Notes: generated from the letters alone by a model not told the origin. 64,000 bases of DNA from Anthostomella pinea (GCA_963556695.1 CAUWAG010000012.1:558001-622000); one strand, 5' to 3'. Counted from the stretch's first letter, positions 11,079 through 22,070 are shown. Numbers and translations are program-made.

Positions 11079-11453
11079 ATGAGTCGACCACTTTGTTTGA
11101 GTCCCAGGTCACGACCAAAAGTCACCCACAGACCACAGCCTTCTCTCACGCCAACGGACATTGAAATTAAAAGACTTGGTGGCACCACGACAGTCCTAGA
11201 TATGAGTGCTGAGAATCTAAAAGCTAAAAAGGCACCGATCGCGAGACGTGAGGATCTGATCGCTGAGCTGTCTCGTGAAAACGGACGGCTTCGAGCAGAG
11301 GCTGCATATTTTCGAGAACTCAATGAACAATGTACACCACTTGTCCGTTTATTTCAGAAACATATACAGGAGCTCTGTTTGACAGTTGAGAGATATAACG
11401 TCACAATAGACGAGGCTAACGCTCAGTGGGAAAAAGAGAAGGACTACAGTTGA
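11079..11453 (+). CDS. Small coiled-coil protein, hypothetical
   Basis: 124 aa. Residues ~50-115 are predicted coiled coil, with heptad-like spacing of leucines in REDLIAELSRENGRLRAE and CTPLVRLFQKHIQEL. A short basic/proline-rich N-terminus precedes it. There is no basic-region DNA-binding motif, so bZIP is not supported. Small coiled-coil proteins of this kind are common single-exon hypothetical genes in ascomycete accessory DNA. No signal peptide or membrane segment. I do not know its function. Confidence 0.45.
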   Translation: MSRPLCLSPRSRPKVTHRPQPSLTPTDIEIKRLGGTTTVLDMSAENLKAKKAPIARREDLIAELSRENGRLRAEAAYFRELNEQCTPLVRLFQKHIQELCLTVERYNVTIDEANAQWEKEKDYS

Positions 11454-12019
11454 CTCGAAGCGTGATGGTGGACACTTACCGCCGTCACGTCCCTGCCCTC
11501 GGGTCCCCAGCCAACCGACACGGGACTGGATAGCAGACGGGGAAGACTCGCCCCTACTTGGTATGTCGCCGAGCGACAGTGAAAGAAATAATGGTACATT
11601 ATTTTGAATGGCTGGCTGAACTTGAATGGGCAAAGGGGCGAGGCAGGTATGCGCTGACATCAAAGTGGCTGCAAATGGACAGGTGTATGGCGGGCTGAGA
11701 ATGGGAAAGCCTCTCTGTTCTTCTTCGGTGGCCACATGCTACATCGTAATAGAATGCCTTTCAATTCCCTGCTACCTAGACTTCCGTGATACATGTCCAG
11801 CTCGGTGGTTGATTCGTATTTGCAGTGTATCAGTAGATTCTTGCCACCTTTCCTTGTAAAAATCATCCGTGCGCTTACACTTGTTAGTGTATTTGCGTGC
11901 AGCACAGCAAAACCCTCCATTATTTGACTGCGTTGTGGTTGTTTAAAAGAAGAGGGTGACGGTGGATTGATTCTGAACGCGTCTGTGGGGCGTTGGGTGT
12001 ACGCATAATATTGGTGGGT
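11454..12019. other. Unassigned region containing a 70-bp repeat
   Basis: Nothing recognised apart from 11843-11912, a ~70 bp match to 14953-15022 (minus-strand peptide LTSxSAxMxFTRKG in both). Confidence 0.35.
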
Positions 12020-12085
12020 CAGTGTAGATGTAGGTACCTACCTCCTAACTGCAAGCGATCAGCTTCAAGTGCTGCTTGGAGGGGG
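12020..12085. repeat. Dispersed ~55-65 bp repeat (also at 33375-33440)
   Basis: Shares GTAGGTACCTACCTCCTAAC and the following ~35 bases with 33375-33440, same orientation. The minus strand reads EADRLQLGGRYLHL / EANRLQLGGGYLHV. Likely the end of a transposable element family; boundaries unknown. Confidence 0.45.
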
Positions 12086-12705
12086 CAGTGTCGCTTGTGA
12101 CGGATCAAACATGTTGAATAAGGTCCCTCAAGGAATCCGCAGTCAAAAGGGGAACCTGGTGCCACATTGAATGAGAGCGACTCACGGCGGCGCAATAGGA
12201 CCGATGTCAGGTTTCTAGTCATTAGAAGAGACGCAGCAGATACGCCTCCGGTTCTGCCTGGTATGGCGTGGATCATGCTATCACTGGTCCGTGACACCAC
12301 GTTCGTCCAACTTCGACTGATCGCCCCGGCTAAGAAATAGCTTGGGTGCCCTGTGTGAAAACACGACCCTTCATTCTTTCTAGTAGCTTTAATATGAACT
12401 GGCATAGGGCCAGCTATGTTACAAGGCTACTTGTTACTGTATTTGTCGTTAGTGGGAGCCCGTGGTGACGCGACGCAGCGACACGTATACACGAGCACGG
12501 CCCCGGCTAGACTTGCTGTTTTCTCAAAATGACAAAACAACCAGAAGAATATTGACTCGCCTGCATATTTCGTGGCCTATCCGCATTCGGGAACCTTGGA
12601 CTGCATGGTCACTCACTGTAGCTGGGCGATCTCCACACCTTAAGACCAAGCACAGGCAGTGTGCAGGCAAAGTGAGATTCATGTACGAACGAAATCAATC
12701 TTACT
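12086..12705. other. Unassigned region
   Basis: No supported gene or element. Confidence 0.3.
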
Positions 12706-12790
12706 GTTAGAACAGGGTTAACCGATCAATCATAATACTCGAGTATGGGGTCAAGGTCAAGATATTGCTGATGGTTTGGGTTGGGTTGGC
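12706..12790 (+). repeat. Fragment of copia LTR (5' end)
   Basis: Contains the family signature CAATCATAATACTCGAGTAT then GGGGTCAAGGTCA, matching the LTR copies at 16820, 26751 and 58994-59185, but ends after ~85 bp. Confidence 0.6.
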
Positions 12791-14301
12791 GTAGGCTGTG
12801 GACTGACGTAGCCGTCAGTGGTACTGTTTTGTTTTGCTTTGCACCCATCAGCGCATTTTTGTAACGAGATATGATATTTGCTAACATCGAGACCGAGTGA
12901 TATCCCTGATTGCTGGAAGGGCCTTTAATATCTTGCACCGGCTTCTCAAAGCGGACAGGCTCGGATCAGTGGCGCATTTGCCGGCCTGCACAATAATAAA
13001 GACACCCCGCGGACCACTGTACCGTCTTCACAGTGGAATGCAGCCATGTGGAGGTTGGGGCTTTGGTAGCATTGCTTCCCACTAGGGGAAATCCTGCAGC
13101 GCCTGCTTGCAACCTAGGTTGCCGGAATGCCCAGCCCCGCTGGAAGTTCGATTACGTATGTACCAGGGAGGAAGAATGACAGGGCAGGGGTGAGAGCCGC
13201 TGCTGCGAATTGACCGGCTCGCTTCTTGTCAGGGGCTGGGAACTGATGTAGTCGACTGCTGCTGCTGCTTGTGGTGTGGCGATTCAAGGGGTCGCCTGCG
13301 TTGTCACGCCAGGCTCAGCCCACCCATAACCAACGTTGACGGCTGCCGAATCACCTGAACCCCTGTTTCTGATAATGATTGGTTATCACTTCGTGATTCT
13401 CCAGCCTGATTTGGCAATCAGGCAATCAGGGGGGCAACGCTGTCAGTCCACCAAGTTCGGGCTAACCCGCAGCAAAAGGTGCTTCACACTGCAGCCAATT
13501 GTGCAGTGCTTGGCATTGTAGACCGACAGTCGCGTCGCGTTGCTCCTCGGCTCACCTCTTGTCTATCTACCATTTTTCATAAACGAGACATATGAGATAA
13601 ACCGAAGCTGGCTATGAGTCATTCATGACCATTCATTTACGTACATATCAGACGCTATGAAACCCCAAGCTGGGACGCCAAGCTCGTTTTACGTGCTGCT
13701 TATAATTCAGTTCCAGCCCGCTTCTATTCACAATTCAGTCCCTGCTTATGATCCTGTTTCATCTTTCTTGGCTGTTGTCCAATAATCTTATGATCTCTAT
13801 TACCACCTGCCATCCTGCAAAGCAGAACGGGTTTGGATGGCCAGTTCTTCAGGAAGAGTCTCAAACATAGCTTACCTGAATGACTCACTAGACGCGGGTA
13901 AACTCATATATCGATCATCGGGGAGGAGCGGACCTGCTCTAATACGACTCGTTAGGAATTCTTAAGCCGTTTCGCCATTACTCCGGCTTCAACCTAAATT
14001 TCAATCCCCCTTCCTGGTCTCTCTTAGTACCATACCAATAATATCACTTCCAGGAGACTGGCAGCGAAAGGCGATTGTACGCAACGACAAACAGACATCA
14101 CGCGCCAATAGTGTCTATACGGGTAGCTGACGTGTTTGTTAGAGAGTGTCACACCGGGTATACCAATATTTATAGTGGCTTCCACCTGCGACAATTTTCC
14201 TACTTTTTGTATAGGTATGCGAATAGAAACCAAATGGCGTTGTATGCTCCAGCTAAACAGACTGCAGCACGAGCCGACAGTGGACCAGCAGCATCAGCTA
14301 G
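12791..14301. other. Unassigned region
   Basis: No gene, RNA or element recognised in about 1.5 kb. Several unrelated short open frames on both strands. Confidence 0.3.
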
Positions 14302-14349
14302 ATGAAAGACGAAAGCGCTCCTGAAAGCCGAACCTCTTACCCAAGCATG

Positions 14350-14598
14350 TCTAACAGACACCCGCCATCTCAAGACGTGGGAGAGGGCATAGTCGTCGTC
14401 ACAGAGGCTATATTTCGGGGGTTTCAAAAGGAGGTCGCTGCAGTCTTTACGCAGCAATGGGCCCACATTCAAAAGCTAGAAGGGCGGATACAGGACCTCC
14501 AACATCGCGTCGACTCCCTTGAAGGTGGCAAGGACCAGGCTGTAGCCGCAGTGTGCGTCATCAAAGGCGATGGAGCTGAGGGCGTGAATCAGCACTAG
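14350..14598 (+). CDS. Possible small coiled-coil protein
   Basis: Reading from the internal ATG (MSNRHPPSQDVG...) gives 82 aa with a heptad-like segment (WAHIQKLEGRIQDLQHRVDSLEGG). An in-frame extension starts at 14302. No family recognised and no splice evidence; could be the remains of a larger gene. Confidence 0.25.
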   Translation, partial: SNRHPPSQDVGEGIVVVTEAIFRGFQKEVAAVFTQQWAHIQKLEGRIQDLQHRVDSLEGGKDQAVAAVCVIKGDGAEGVNQH

Positions 14599-15127
14599 GA
14601 ACGTTGGGAAGCTCAAGTCGTCGCCCATTGAACGGGGCATATCTAGGGCTCTAGGCGTCATTTAATGCCCGAGAAAATGCCCAGTTTGGAAACCTGCCAG
14701 GGCATGTTCAGGATGACTCTGGCATCCCGGAACGCAGCAGAGACTGGCGGCTTATAGATGGAAACGTCCTGGCATGAACATTCATGCAAACTGTTTCCCA
14801 TAAAGACCTGTCAGCCACGAGAGTGTGTTCCCCAACGCCATATTTTGTCTATTGAGGATCATAAACGGCTTTAGGCTCCTAACTGACCGGACTCCTGACC
14901 CTACTGGGTGACCCTTTGGCTGCCCTCCCTCCGCGCGCTCACCACGCGTTATGGCACCTTTCCTGGTAAAAACCATCCATGCGCTTGCACTTGTTAGTAC
15001 ATCTGCGCACCTCACAGCAAAATTCTTAACACTTGGCATTGTGCCATTGTTTTGAATCTAAACACCAAGGGCAGAATCTCGAGATCCGCTTCGCTCCCTG
15101 CAAAGGGGACGAACTCAGCACTCGACG
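14599..15127. other. Unassigned region with 70-bp repeat copy
   Basis: Contains 14953-15022, the partner of 11843-11912. Otherwise nothing recognised upstream of the LINE ORF1. Confidence 0.35.
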
Positions 15128-16507
15128 ATGGCGGCCCTCATAACCCCCCAGCGATCCATCAGAGTCGCAACGGACGCTGCTCAGTTCACCCGAGAACCTG
15201 AGCCTATCACCCCTTCCAACCTCGACCAGCGGAATAAGAAGAGGAAGCCTGCCAATGTCCAGGCTCCCCTAACAGTTGACCTTACTGGAAAGCCCGCTAC
15301 CCAAGATTATGACATTGCCGCCAGCGCTTTTACACCTCACCTAGAGGACCTTGAGCACAAGGCCCGCATTAAACGAATAGTCCTAGGACAGCTCGCTGGC
15401 TGCCTGGACGACTATGTAAGCACTTATAGCGGACCACAACAGTCCGAGTATAAGAGGGAGGCCCGCTTAGTGGTTGAGATGATTTGTAGTCACCTGAACA
15501 CTGCTATCTTTTCTAGCACTAACGGCACTTTCTATGCGCCCATCCGTGTCAAAAGCTCTGGGCCTATTGACACCACAACCACCACCAACACCACGAACGC
15601 GTGCGGGCAAGGCCCTGGGGGGAAGTCGTCCAAGCAGTTCTCCTGGGCGGGAGTGGCCAAAGCAGGCCACGCGACGAATTCAGGGGGCAACGCTACCACC
15701 CATGCCGGTGCCGGACCCTCCGCCCGCACGGCCCGCACCAGGGCCTCGGCGTCCGCCCTAGCCAGGGATGAGACACGAATTTTGATACGCCTAGATGAAG
15801 ATCGGCACATGCGGAGGGAGCAGCCCTTCACTCTTCGCTCTGCAATCTGTAAGGAGTTCGAAGACCTTGGGCTAGGCCTGGCTGACGTGCCGGACATCAG
15901 CCCGACCAACACTAATTGGTCTATCAGGGTGGCAACCAGGCGGATTAGGAAACAACTACTAGGTCCGGAAGCGAAGCTGCGTCTAAGAAAAGTTATAAAC
16001 GCTGTAGCAGTAGATGTTCCAGAGCGCTGGTTCACATACGTGGTGCCAGACATCCCCTGGAACTTCCCTGACTACGTGAACTTGGGCAACCACATCCAGA
16101 CACAAGACGTGATCAAGGACGAGGTATATGCCCAGACGAAAGCACGCCCTGTCAAATGCAAGCCGTCTAGACAAGGCCCAGACCCCACCACAGGCAGAGG
16201 CAGCTGGATGATTTCTTTCCTAACACCCGTGAGGCCGTTCAGCCTCTTTAACGACAGCGGTCGCTCAAGGCTGGTTGAAAAGAAATCCACCATTAGCATC
16301 CACAACCCGGGATGTCAGGGCTATTGCTTTGTTAGGAAGTGCAACCGGGCTCACCGCTACAATAACTGCGGCGACCGAGTAGACGACCATAAGGCAGGCA
16401 AGCCCTGTGACCGACCTTCCCGCTGTGCGAACTGCCACGGCCCCTTCCCAGCAGGACATGACAACTGCGCAGCAGCCCCCCTAACAGTGGGGCGCCAAGA
16501 AAAATAG
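15128..16507 (+). CDS. LINE ORF1 (gag-like, zinc-knuckle protein of a Tad-type element)
   Basis: 459 aa, uninterrupted. The N-terminus is variable and basic/proline-rich. The middle (from about residue 215) has DETRILIRLDEDRHMR...LRSAICKEFEDLGLG, the RRM-like region of fungal LINE ORF1 proteins. Near the C-terminus are cysteine/histidine clusters: CNRAHRYNNCG...C and CANCHGPFPAGHDNC (CX2CX7HX2C). Such proteins bind the element RNA. No EN/RT ORF follows: after residue ~450 the sequence joins the CTAACAG/GGCGCCAAGAAAAATAG block that also occurs at 25038 and, inverted, at 55860. The last residues (TVGRQEK) are therefore probably not native, and the element is truncated. Confidence 0.8.
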   Translation: MAALITPQRSIRVATDAAQFTREPEPITPSNLDQRNKKRKPANVQAPLTVDLTGKPATQDYDIAASAFTPHLEDLEHKARIKRIVLGQLAGCLDDYVSTYSGPQQSEYKREARLVVEMICSHLNTAIFSSTNGTFYAPIRVKSSGPIDTTTTTNTTNACGQGPGGKSSKQFSWAGVAKAGHATNSGGNATTHAGAGPSARTARTRASASALARDETRILIRLDEDRHMRREQPFTLRSAICKEFEDLGLGLADVPDISPTNTNWSIRVATRRIRKQLLGPEAKLRLRKVINAVAVDVPERWFTYVVPDIPWNFPDYVNLGNHIQTQDVIKDEVYAQTKARPVKCKPSRQGPDPTTGRGSWMISFLTPVRPFSLFNDSGRSRLVEKKSTISIHNPGCQGYCFVRKCNRAHRYNNCGDRVDDHKAGKPCDRPSRCANCHGPFPAGHDNCAAAPLTVGRQEK

Positions 16508-16545
16508 TTGTTTTTGGCAAGAGTGTGTGTGTATCGTCTCCAATA
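16481..16545 (+). repeat. Shared ~60 bp block (copies at 25034 and 55842)
   Basis: CTAACAGTGGGGCGCCAAGA followed by AAAATAGTTGTTTTTGG and a (TG)n stretch. The same block stands at 25036-25095, and a shorter inverted version at about 55842-55866. CTAACA directly before a TGGCGCC-like sequence resembles an LTR end plus primer-binding site, but no LTR partner was found. Confidence 0.5.
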
Positions 16546-16565
16546 CTTGAGCCGATACAACAAGA

Positions 16566-16609
16566 ACAAGCGCATCTCTCTTCAGAGCCTGCGTACAAGG
16601 CAGACGAGC
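16566..16609 (+). mobile_element. 44-bp gypsy fragment
   Basis: Matches 31690-31733 of the gypsy gag-protease region (peptide AHLxSEPAYKAD). It lies directly before the tRNA-like sequence. Confidence 0.5.
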
Positions 16610-16611
16610 CA

Positions 16612-16693
16612 GGCCGTATGGCGCAATGGTCAAATGCGCCTGGTTGTGTTCTTGTTTGTGCGGTGGGCGACGAGAACAAGTGGGGCTACGGCC
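16612..16693 (+). repeat. Degenerate tRNA-like SINE head
   Basis: Closely matches the 5' head of the SINE at 32362-32453: same GGCCGTATGGCGCAATGG start with A box, and same central hairpin. A ~12 bp segment covering most of the B box (TTCGAATCC) is deleted. No SINE body or LINE tail follows. Probably a broken insertion or a rearranged piece. Confidence 0.5.
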
Positions 16694-16819
16694 AAAGAAG
16701 CGGAAGAAGATCCCCAATCCTAACGGAAAGTTCAAAACAATGACAGAGATATTGTCTCATAGAGGTACCATTGGCCCTGCTACAGGCGCAGAAGTACATG
16801 AGCCGATAATTGTTGAGTC

Positions 16820-17022
16820 TGTGGGAACATGCTTGATCGATCAATCATAATACTTGAGTATGGGGTCAAGGTCATGATGTTGCTGATGGATGGATTGGGA
16901 GGTTTAGCTGGACCTGAAGGTCTGGCTCAGTGACCTCGCAATCCGGTATCTAATCACTTATCTAATAATACATGTGGGTCCTGGTATAGATGGTTTCCAG
17001 GCTGGAATCGCATGGATCCAAC
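16820..17022 (+). repeat. Solo or partial copia LTR
   Basis: About 200 bp colinear with the copia 5' LTR at 58994-59185 (there on the minus strand), from TGTGGGAACATGCTTGATCG to TGGAATCGCATGGATCCAAC. No gag follows: the next bases encode an unrelated acidic stretch. Confidence 0.65.
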
Positions 17023-17644
17023 AGAGTCGGAGGATGAAGAGGAAGATGAGGATGAACCCTTTGAAGAGGAGGTTTTGGAGGCCCTACAGGAGCCTAGGCA
17101 CACCCCGAGACGAGAGATCAGGTCAAAAGCAGGCAAGTCGCGACCATGGTCAAAGCAATGAATTGCCTTCATTGTGGTTTACAGGTGAACGAGCGTACGG
17201 ACGGAACGCGTCCGGCACGAAAACGCGAAGAGCATGGCTCTACCTAATGCATGGCGTCTACTATTTAAACGAAATATACAGGAATGCACAAACCCTCGGT
17301 TGACAGAAGAAGTCTTGCATGGTCCTTATTTGCCATAGAAAAACGCCAAGACAAGCTGAACCGGAGCCCGCACGGATGTGATGGTACCAGGTATCCTCCT
17401 GGTACATACACTAGATACTAAGGGATATATATGCCTGACAGATGCAAGTTTACACCCGTATCACCTCCTTCTTGTTCCCTGGGGGGCTGGACAGTACATG
17501 AACTACCAACAGTGTCGATCGCGACCATTCAGACCTCGATTCTCTGCAAGGGGGGTGATATTGGACCAACTTGTATGCGGAGACGAGCCTCAGACCGTTC
17601 CGGTCTATCGGGTCAGGACTCGCCCAGACATTAGTCCAACAGTT
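17023..17644. other. Unassigned region with a short acidic frame
   Basis: Just after the LTR, plus-strand frame 17026-17160 encodes an acidic run (EDEEEDEDEPFEEEVLEAL) and a basic tail, possibly part of a copia gag variant. Nothing else recognised. Confidence 0.3.
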
Positions 17645-17771
17645 GCCCCATTAATAAGCCGATGATGGTGTGACCGTATGATTGCTGCTTGCAAGTCGCA
17701 AGAGTAGGACCTATCGTAGCAGGACAGCTCTTGTATTAATGCAGCATTACTTTCGCATCAACGGTAAAGAC
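17645..17771 (+). repeat. Repeat shared with the right end of the window (inverted)
   Basis: About 80-85% identical to the reverse complement of 63847-64000, including TGCTTGCAAGTCGCAAGAGT and TTTCGCATCAACGGTAAAGA. The element continues beyond the window end on the other copy, so its length is unknown. Confidence 0.65.
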
Positions 17772-17773
17772 AA

Positions 17774-18350
17774 TTAGCTCAAAAAGCCAGATCTCGATTT
17801 GGCCTCTGAGCAGCGTGAATAGCGACGCTTCAGTTCCTTACGACGTTCGGTTATTCTGCTTCGGATACACTCATAGGGGAGAAATTTCCGTCCGTGAACC
17901 AGTTGTTTATGTGCCTGCTTCGTTGTGTGTGCCTGAGCCAGCTGTATTCGGTTATGTCCTCCTAGCAGTACTCGCAATACCTCTTGTGCGTACCTGCCTG
18001 CTGGCGCTGCTTTCGGGCTCGGTTGGGCAGCTGGGGCTGCTTTCGGCCTCGGTTGGGACCCTGGCGTTGCGGTGGTGGTATGTCTCCCATAGTGGCTTTC
18101 GTGCCCTGCCTGTCGATATAGCGTCACTCGTGTCCCGGTAGTAGTAGTGGCGGTGCACTGGCCTTGACTACGTGCCGCTTGCGACTTGTTTGAACACGGA
18201 TAATTCGCGTCGGGCTGGGCTGTTAGCAGTGGTGGTGCTATGGTCGTTGCAACAGGAACTGTTCTTGTTGATGGTGTAGTGCGGCCGTTCACGAGTATGG
18301 AAATACGGGCTTTTATTTCAATCTGGAGAGGCGAGCACACAAGCACGGAT
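17774..18350 (-). pseudogene. Truncated copy of the zinc-finger/JmjC gene (N-terminal part)
   Basis: Minus strand is homologous to 35340-35775: EIKARISILVNGRTTPST, a PKAAPAAQPSPKAAPAG repeat-like stretch and, in another frame, a C2H2 finger CEYC...SWLRHTQRSRH. The finger glutamine codon here is CAA (17923-17925), whereas the 35.7 kb copy has TAA. A stop replaces a residue just after CEYC, frames are shifted relative to each other, and the sequence diverges after the finger (HINN), so the JmjC domain is absent. Confidence 0.65.
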
Positions 18351-18388
18351 GGCTGATGCGCGGCTGATGCGCGGCTGATATGTGGCTG
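18351..18388 (+). repeat. Short GCTGATGCGCG tandem repeat
   Basis: Three to four copies of a GGCTGATGCGC-type unit. A reverse-complement version (GCATCAGCC units) is at 28727-28790 after the Ulp1 gene. Confidence 0.55.
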
Positions 18389-19769
18389 AGTAAGAGTCCA
18401 GACGACAAAGTCACAGACTTCCTGGGCTGCCCAAACAACCGAAAGGATTGGATGTACAGCATTCTCATGTCAAGTTACTTGAGTCTTCCCCATCCATCCG
18501 CAAGATGGCGCGCTTGTACCAAGGCCAACATGAGTCTCTGGAACTCGTTACCAACAATGGCCCTTGTTCGGGGTGACCAAACCGACTTCTCATTATTTGG
18601 CCATTTGGTGGCGATGAAGTGGTATTAGCAGAAGCCGTTGACTCCCGATTTGGACCACAAACAGCTGGTAGAGGCAAGCGGCCAGGAGAGCCACCACGCT
18701 CGTCCCAACAAGGAGCTGGCCGGGAAGTTCCATGGCGTTGATTCTCGAGGACATTTGCGTCGCGTAACATGATTCGGCAGACATAAGCACTGGAGAATTG
18801 AGGTGATCCTCCCTGAATTTCGTCACAGTTGCAAAGCCGAGAGGCGCCAAGGCACACACACGCCAGACATCAGCTGACCCGCCAGCTGGGCTGACACGCG
18901 TCCGACGAGCAGGCCATTGCACACGAACTAGATGTGTTTTCGTGAAAGCTTCACTCGCCTGCCCCAGTTCTTTCTTCTGCTATGTCTTGAATCGTGGGCG
19001 AGGTTGGCGTCGTAATGTCCGCTACAGTCCGGGGTACGGTGCAACCTGGCGGCCGGATGACTGGAGCAGCCCGGTTAGCGGTGGCTGCGAGGGATTGGCT
19101 GTCGACGGGGCAACCTGGACGTTAAGGGCCCGTTAGATCTATGTGGTGTGCATCGGAACAAGTATAGGTACCAAGATTCTCTGTTCAATGGAGCGATACC
19201 CTGCGCTAGAGAAGGACCCGCCCATCGCGTGGCGTTACGCAATCCGTAGAGAACACAATAGATCACCAGTCGGGGTATGGAGCTCTGATCTCGGTGAATT
19301 CTTCCCAAGTGATTCGCCAAGTTATATTGCAGGTACGGCAGCCTACCTGATCACCCTCACAATATCCGAGGGCGGCCTGCGGTCGACCATTCATACGGGC
19401 GGGAGTCGAGAGACTCCGAATGGCCAGTCCTGTTGGACATTCTTGAGCATGCGAGCACCCTCATCTCCGGCTTGCACTGGTTCTGAGCCGCGCACCCGCT
19501 GCAGGCGCCCGACCCGGAGTCAGCGGGCACCAAGTGTGCGCCGGACAGACACAATAGACTCCCCAGCTGAACTGCTTAATTTCCGGGCGTCCGACCCGAT
19601 TCGCGTTGGCCAAGCCTTCGCTGCTTGACGCCAGGTGTGACAGAATAGCCCTCAGCAGCAGCTAGGATGTACAGGCCTAAACGTGTATTATAAATCAGGA
19701 TCAACTACAGTCTAGAATGTTCACGAGCCACGGTTCCCATCTCTTCTTAGGCCCGCCATCCACCACATC
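18389..19769. other. Unassigned region
   Basis: No gene recognised. Minus-strand frame 18593-18922 contains one hydrophobic segment (LLVGTSVVALLAACLYQLFVV) but no other support. Plus-strand frame 19143-19628 shows no motif. Confidence 0.3.
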
Positions 19770-20135
19770 CAGACCGCCGACGCAGAAAGAAGACCTCCGC
19801 ATCTTCATAAGGCTTCTAGAAGACCAGCTCGGCTGGTCGAGAACTCTCAGCACATACGCCCTTAGGAAAACTATCACCAAGGAGCTGAACCTCGTGACTT
19901 CCGATGTGGCAGATGCTCACAGAATCCCTACCGGCTTGTCTCTTCGACCAAGGGATAAAACTGCACAAGGAAAGATCCTAGCACAAAAGGCAAAACTAGC
20001 TCAGCTCACAAAAGCCTCTGCAGTTGAACTACCCGTCAAGTAGCACACTTATGCCCTCCAGAACTGCCCAACTAGAGGAACATGTAGACGTGGAGATCAC
20101 ATCCGAAATGACCCTAGATGAATGCGAATTCCAGA
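19770..20135 (+). mobile_element. LINE ORF1 fragment (second family)
   Basis: About 95% identical to 56602-56965: KEDLRIFIRLLEDQLGWSRT...YALRKTITKELNL...DVADAHRIPTGLSLRPRDK, the RRM-like core of a LINE ORF1. A TAG at 20041-20043 replaces TGG of the other copy (56873-56875), a G-to-A change of RIP type. Both flanks are unrelated. Confidence 0.75.
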
Positions 20136-20211
20136 CCGGCCGCCGCCCGGTAAACGCACGAATATCAAAAAACGGTCCCAACGAGTCCGGCCAAGACTCT
20201 GTACCAACGTG

Positions 20212-20274
20212 TATCATGAGCAGAAATCGGACCATTATAGGCAGGAACGGGATTGTGGGCGGGAACTGGATCAG
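20212..20274 (+). repeat. Short repeat also at 22941-23000
   Basis: Shared motif TATCATGAGCAGAAA...GGACCAT...GGCAGGAAC...GGGAACTGGATCA, built of imperfect GGCAGGAAC/GGGAACT units. Function unknown. Confidence 0.45.
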
Positions 20275-20697
20275 AACGTCTAAAAATTGGGACGCTGCTT
20301 ATTGTACTCCACTTCACGCCAAGATTACCAACAGAGTCATTTTGAGCCACGGGTCTTGTTTAGGTAGACTTCCGTAGTAGATTACATGTATCTGTTTTGG
20401 ATCCCTCTAAGGGTTAGTTTTGGCCATGCCTGGGAATCATTTCTAGAAAACTTCGGAAATGGTTGTTTAGTAACTTGTCTACTGACGGTAGAATTAGTCA
20501 TGTCTAAACCCGGATCTCGAGTATTGCATTTAAATACCATTTCTTTCTCGCATTTGATTTCTCTTGATATAAGAGAGGTAGATCAAGTCTTTTTTTCGGT
20601 ATTATATCTAGCAAGTTAACAAAGTAAATGTTAAGTTGACATCAAAATGGATTGTAAACCTGAAGTTTTAAGTGCTGGCTTGTTAGACTAGGGGTGT
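20275..20697. other. Unassigned region
   Basis: No supported gene; AT-richer than its neighbours from about 20500. Confidence 0.3.
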
Positions 20698-21270
20698 TTA
20701 TTCCGAATTGCTTCGTTGCCAGCTTGTACGTCCTTTTTGTTTTCCTGCACTTATCGTCCCACCAAGGAGCGTTCCGTCTCCTGCTGCTTGGCTTGTAATA
20801 GTGCGGACGAGACGAGAGTTAAAAAGTCGGGTATTGCCGTGAATTTCACTGTCGAATAGAATGGGGACAAGTACTTCATTGGCGAATAGAGACTCAATTT
20901 CAAGGATATCGGATTGCTTGAAGGGTGCTCCGGGGGCTGTGATCCTGCCTTCAGTGCGCAAGTTCAGGGCGAGGGCGTGATCAGCACGCTCCTTGTGCGA
21001 GAGGAAAATGCCATATTCATCTTGCTGGACAAAGGAGCCAGCGAAGTTCTCCTCTTCGCTTGTAGTCGCAGTGGCCATGTGTACCACGTATACTTTTCTG
21101 GGTCGGCCTCGCGGTCGCTTCGTCCTTTGGACGGGTATAGGGAGCTTCAGAGGGCGGCCGCGACGACGGGGGAGTGTCGGTTCTGGATATTCGAACGGAA
21201 CGGGTGTATCGTGGTCGTCGAGCTTGTCAGTATCGAGAATCGCGTCAGGGCGACATCCGGAGTACGCTCG
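20698..21270 (-). mobile_element. Ty1/copia fragment (linker and RT start), second copy
   Basis: Minus strand: LDTDKLDDHDTPVPFEYPEP, RRRGRPLK, RPRGRPRKVYVVH, EIESLFANEVLVPILFD and RLFNSRLVRTI, which aligns with the copia RT start (RxFNSRxVxxI). It is ~96% identical to the 7680-8105 copy but extends further into RT (20698-20820) before losing similarity. No protease, catalytic RT or RNase H. Confidence 0.75.
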
Positions 21271-22070
21271 TCGTTGCTCATTCATTCGTTGTCAAAGACG
21301 TCACGAAAGGCAAGTTGAAAGCGGCCGAGAATGATTGGTTGAAAGAGAACCCGTCACTACCAGGGCAGTGTTTTTATGTAGGACACCTAAGCTATTTCTA
21401 GCTGCGATTGCTACCAGCCATCCTTAGCCGCCTTTGAAATTTCCTTATATTCACGTAATAGCGCAAATAACCTACCCTGACCTGAAACTGTGGATCTCAG
21501 GACATCCGCATCCATAGGTCCCTCTGGCTAATATTTTCCCGGGGTGGGCGACTGATCTCGCTTTAGGGCATGAGGGGACTGTTCCAGGCAGCTAAGCCTG
21601 ATGTTTGGACGAGAATGCTGTATATCCAATCATTTCGGTTGTCAAAAGATATCTGTACACTTACACATACCCGCTGCTGTTGATTGGATCTCGGGCTTCA
21701 ACCCGTGTGTGTAGTGACCGGACGACCAGCGGGAAAGTCTCCCATTCTGAGGCGGTGACTCTTATGAGTCACAGTGGGTAGAATGATGCAAGCCTGTGAT
21801 GTGCGAGAAGTCGGCAGTGCACGGTGGGTCCATGGTCCGTACCACCATCGTCCTCGCCAGCGTCCTTTCAGGCAGCGTTATGTGCAGGGGAACGTAATCG
21901 CTACTGGTAGCATATATCTTCTCGGGGCATTCCCATTTTTTTAAGTCAGAAAGTTCAAACAGAAACACCGAGAGCAGTTATCATAGCTTGGCCACCGAAA
22001 CTTGCTAGGTCTGCCACTCTACCGTGTCGTGAAAACTCATACTGATATTTTACAGCTCAGCCGAAGCAAA
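21271..22070. other. Unassigned region
   Basis: No gene recognised. Immediately before 22071 there is an intron-like end (TTTTACAG at about 22048-22055), so an upstream exon of the following gene may exist. Confidence 0.3.

Noticed and set aside
15532..16053. Minus-strand open frame of 173 codons.
   Set aside because: Shadow of the LINE ORF1 on the plus strand, which has clear zinc-knuckle motifs.
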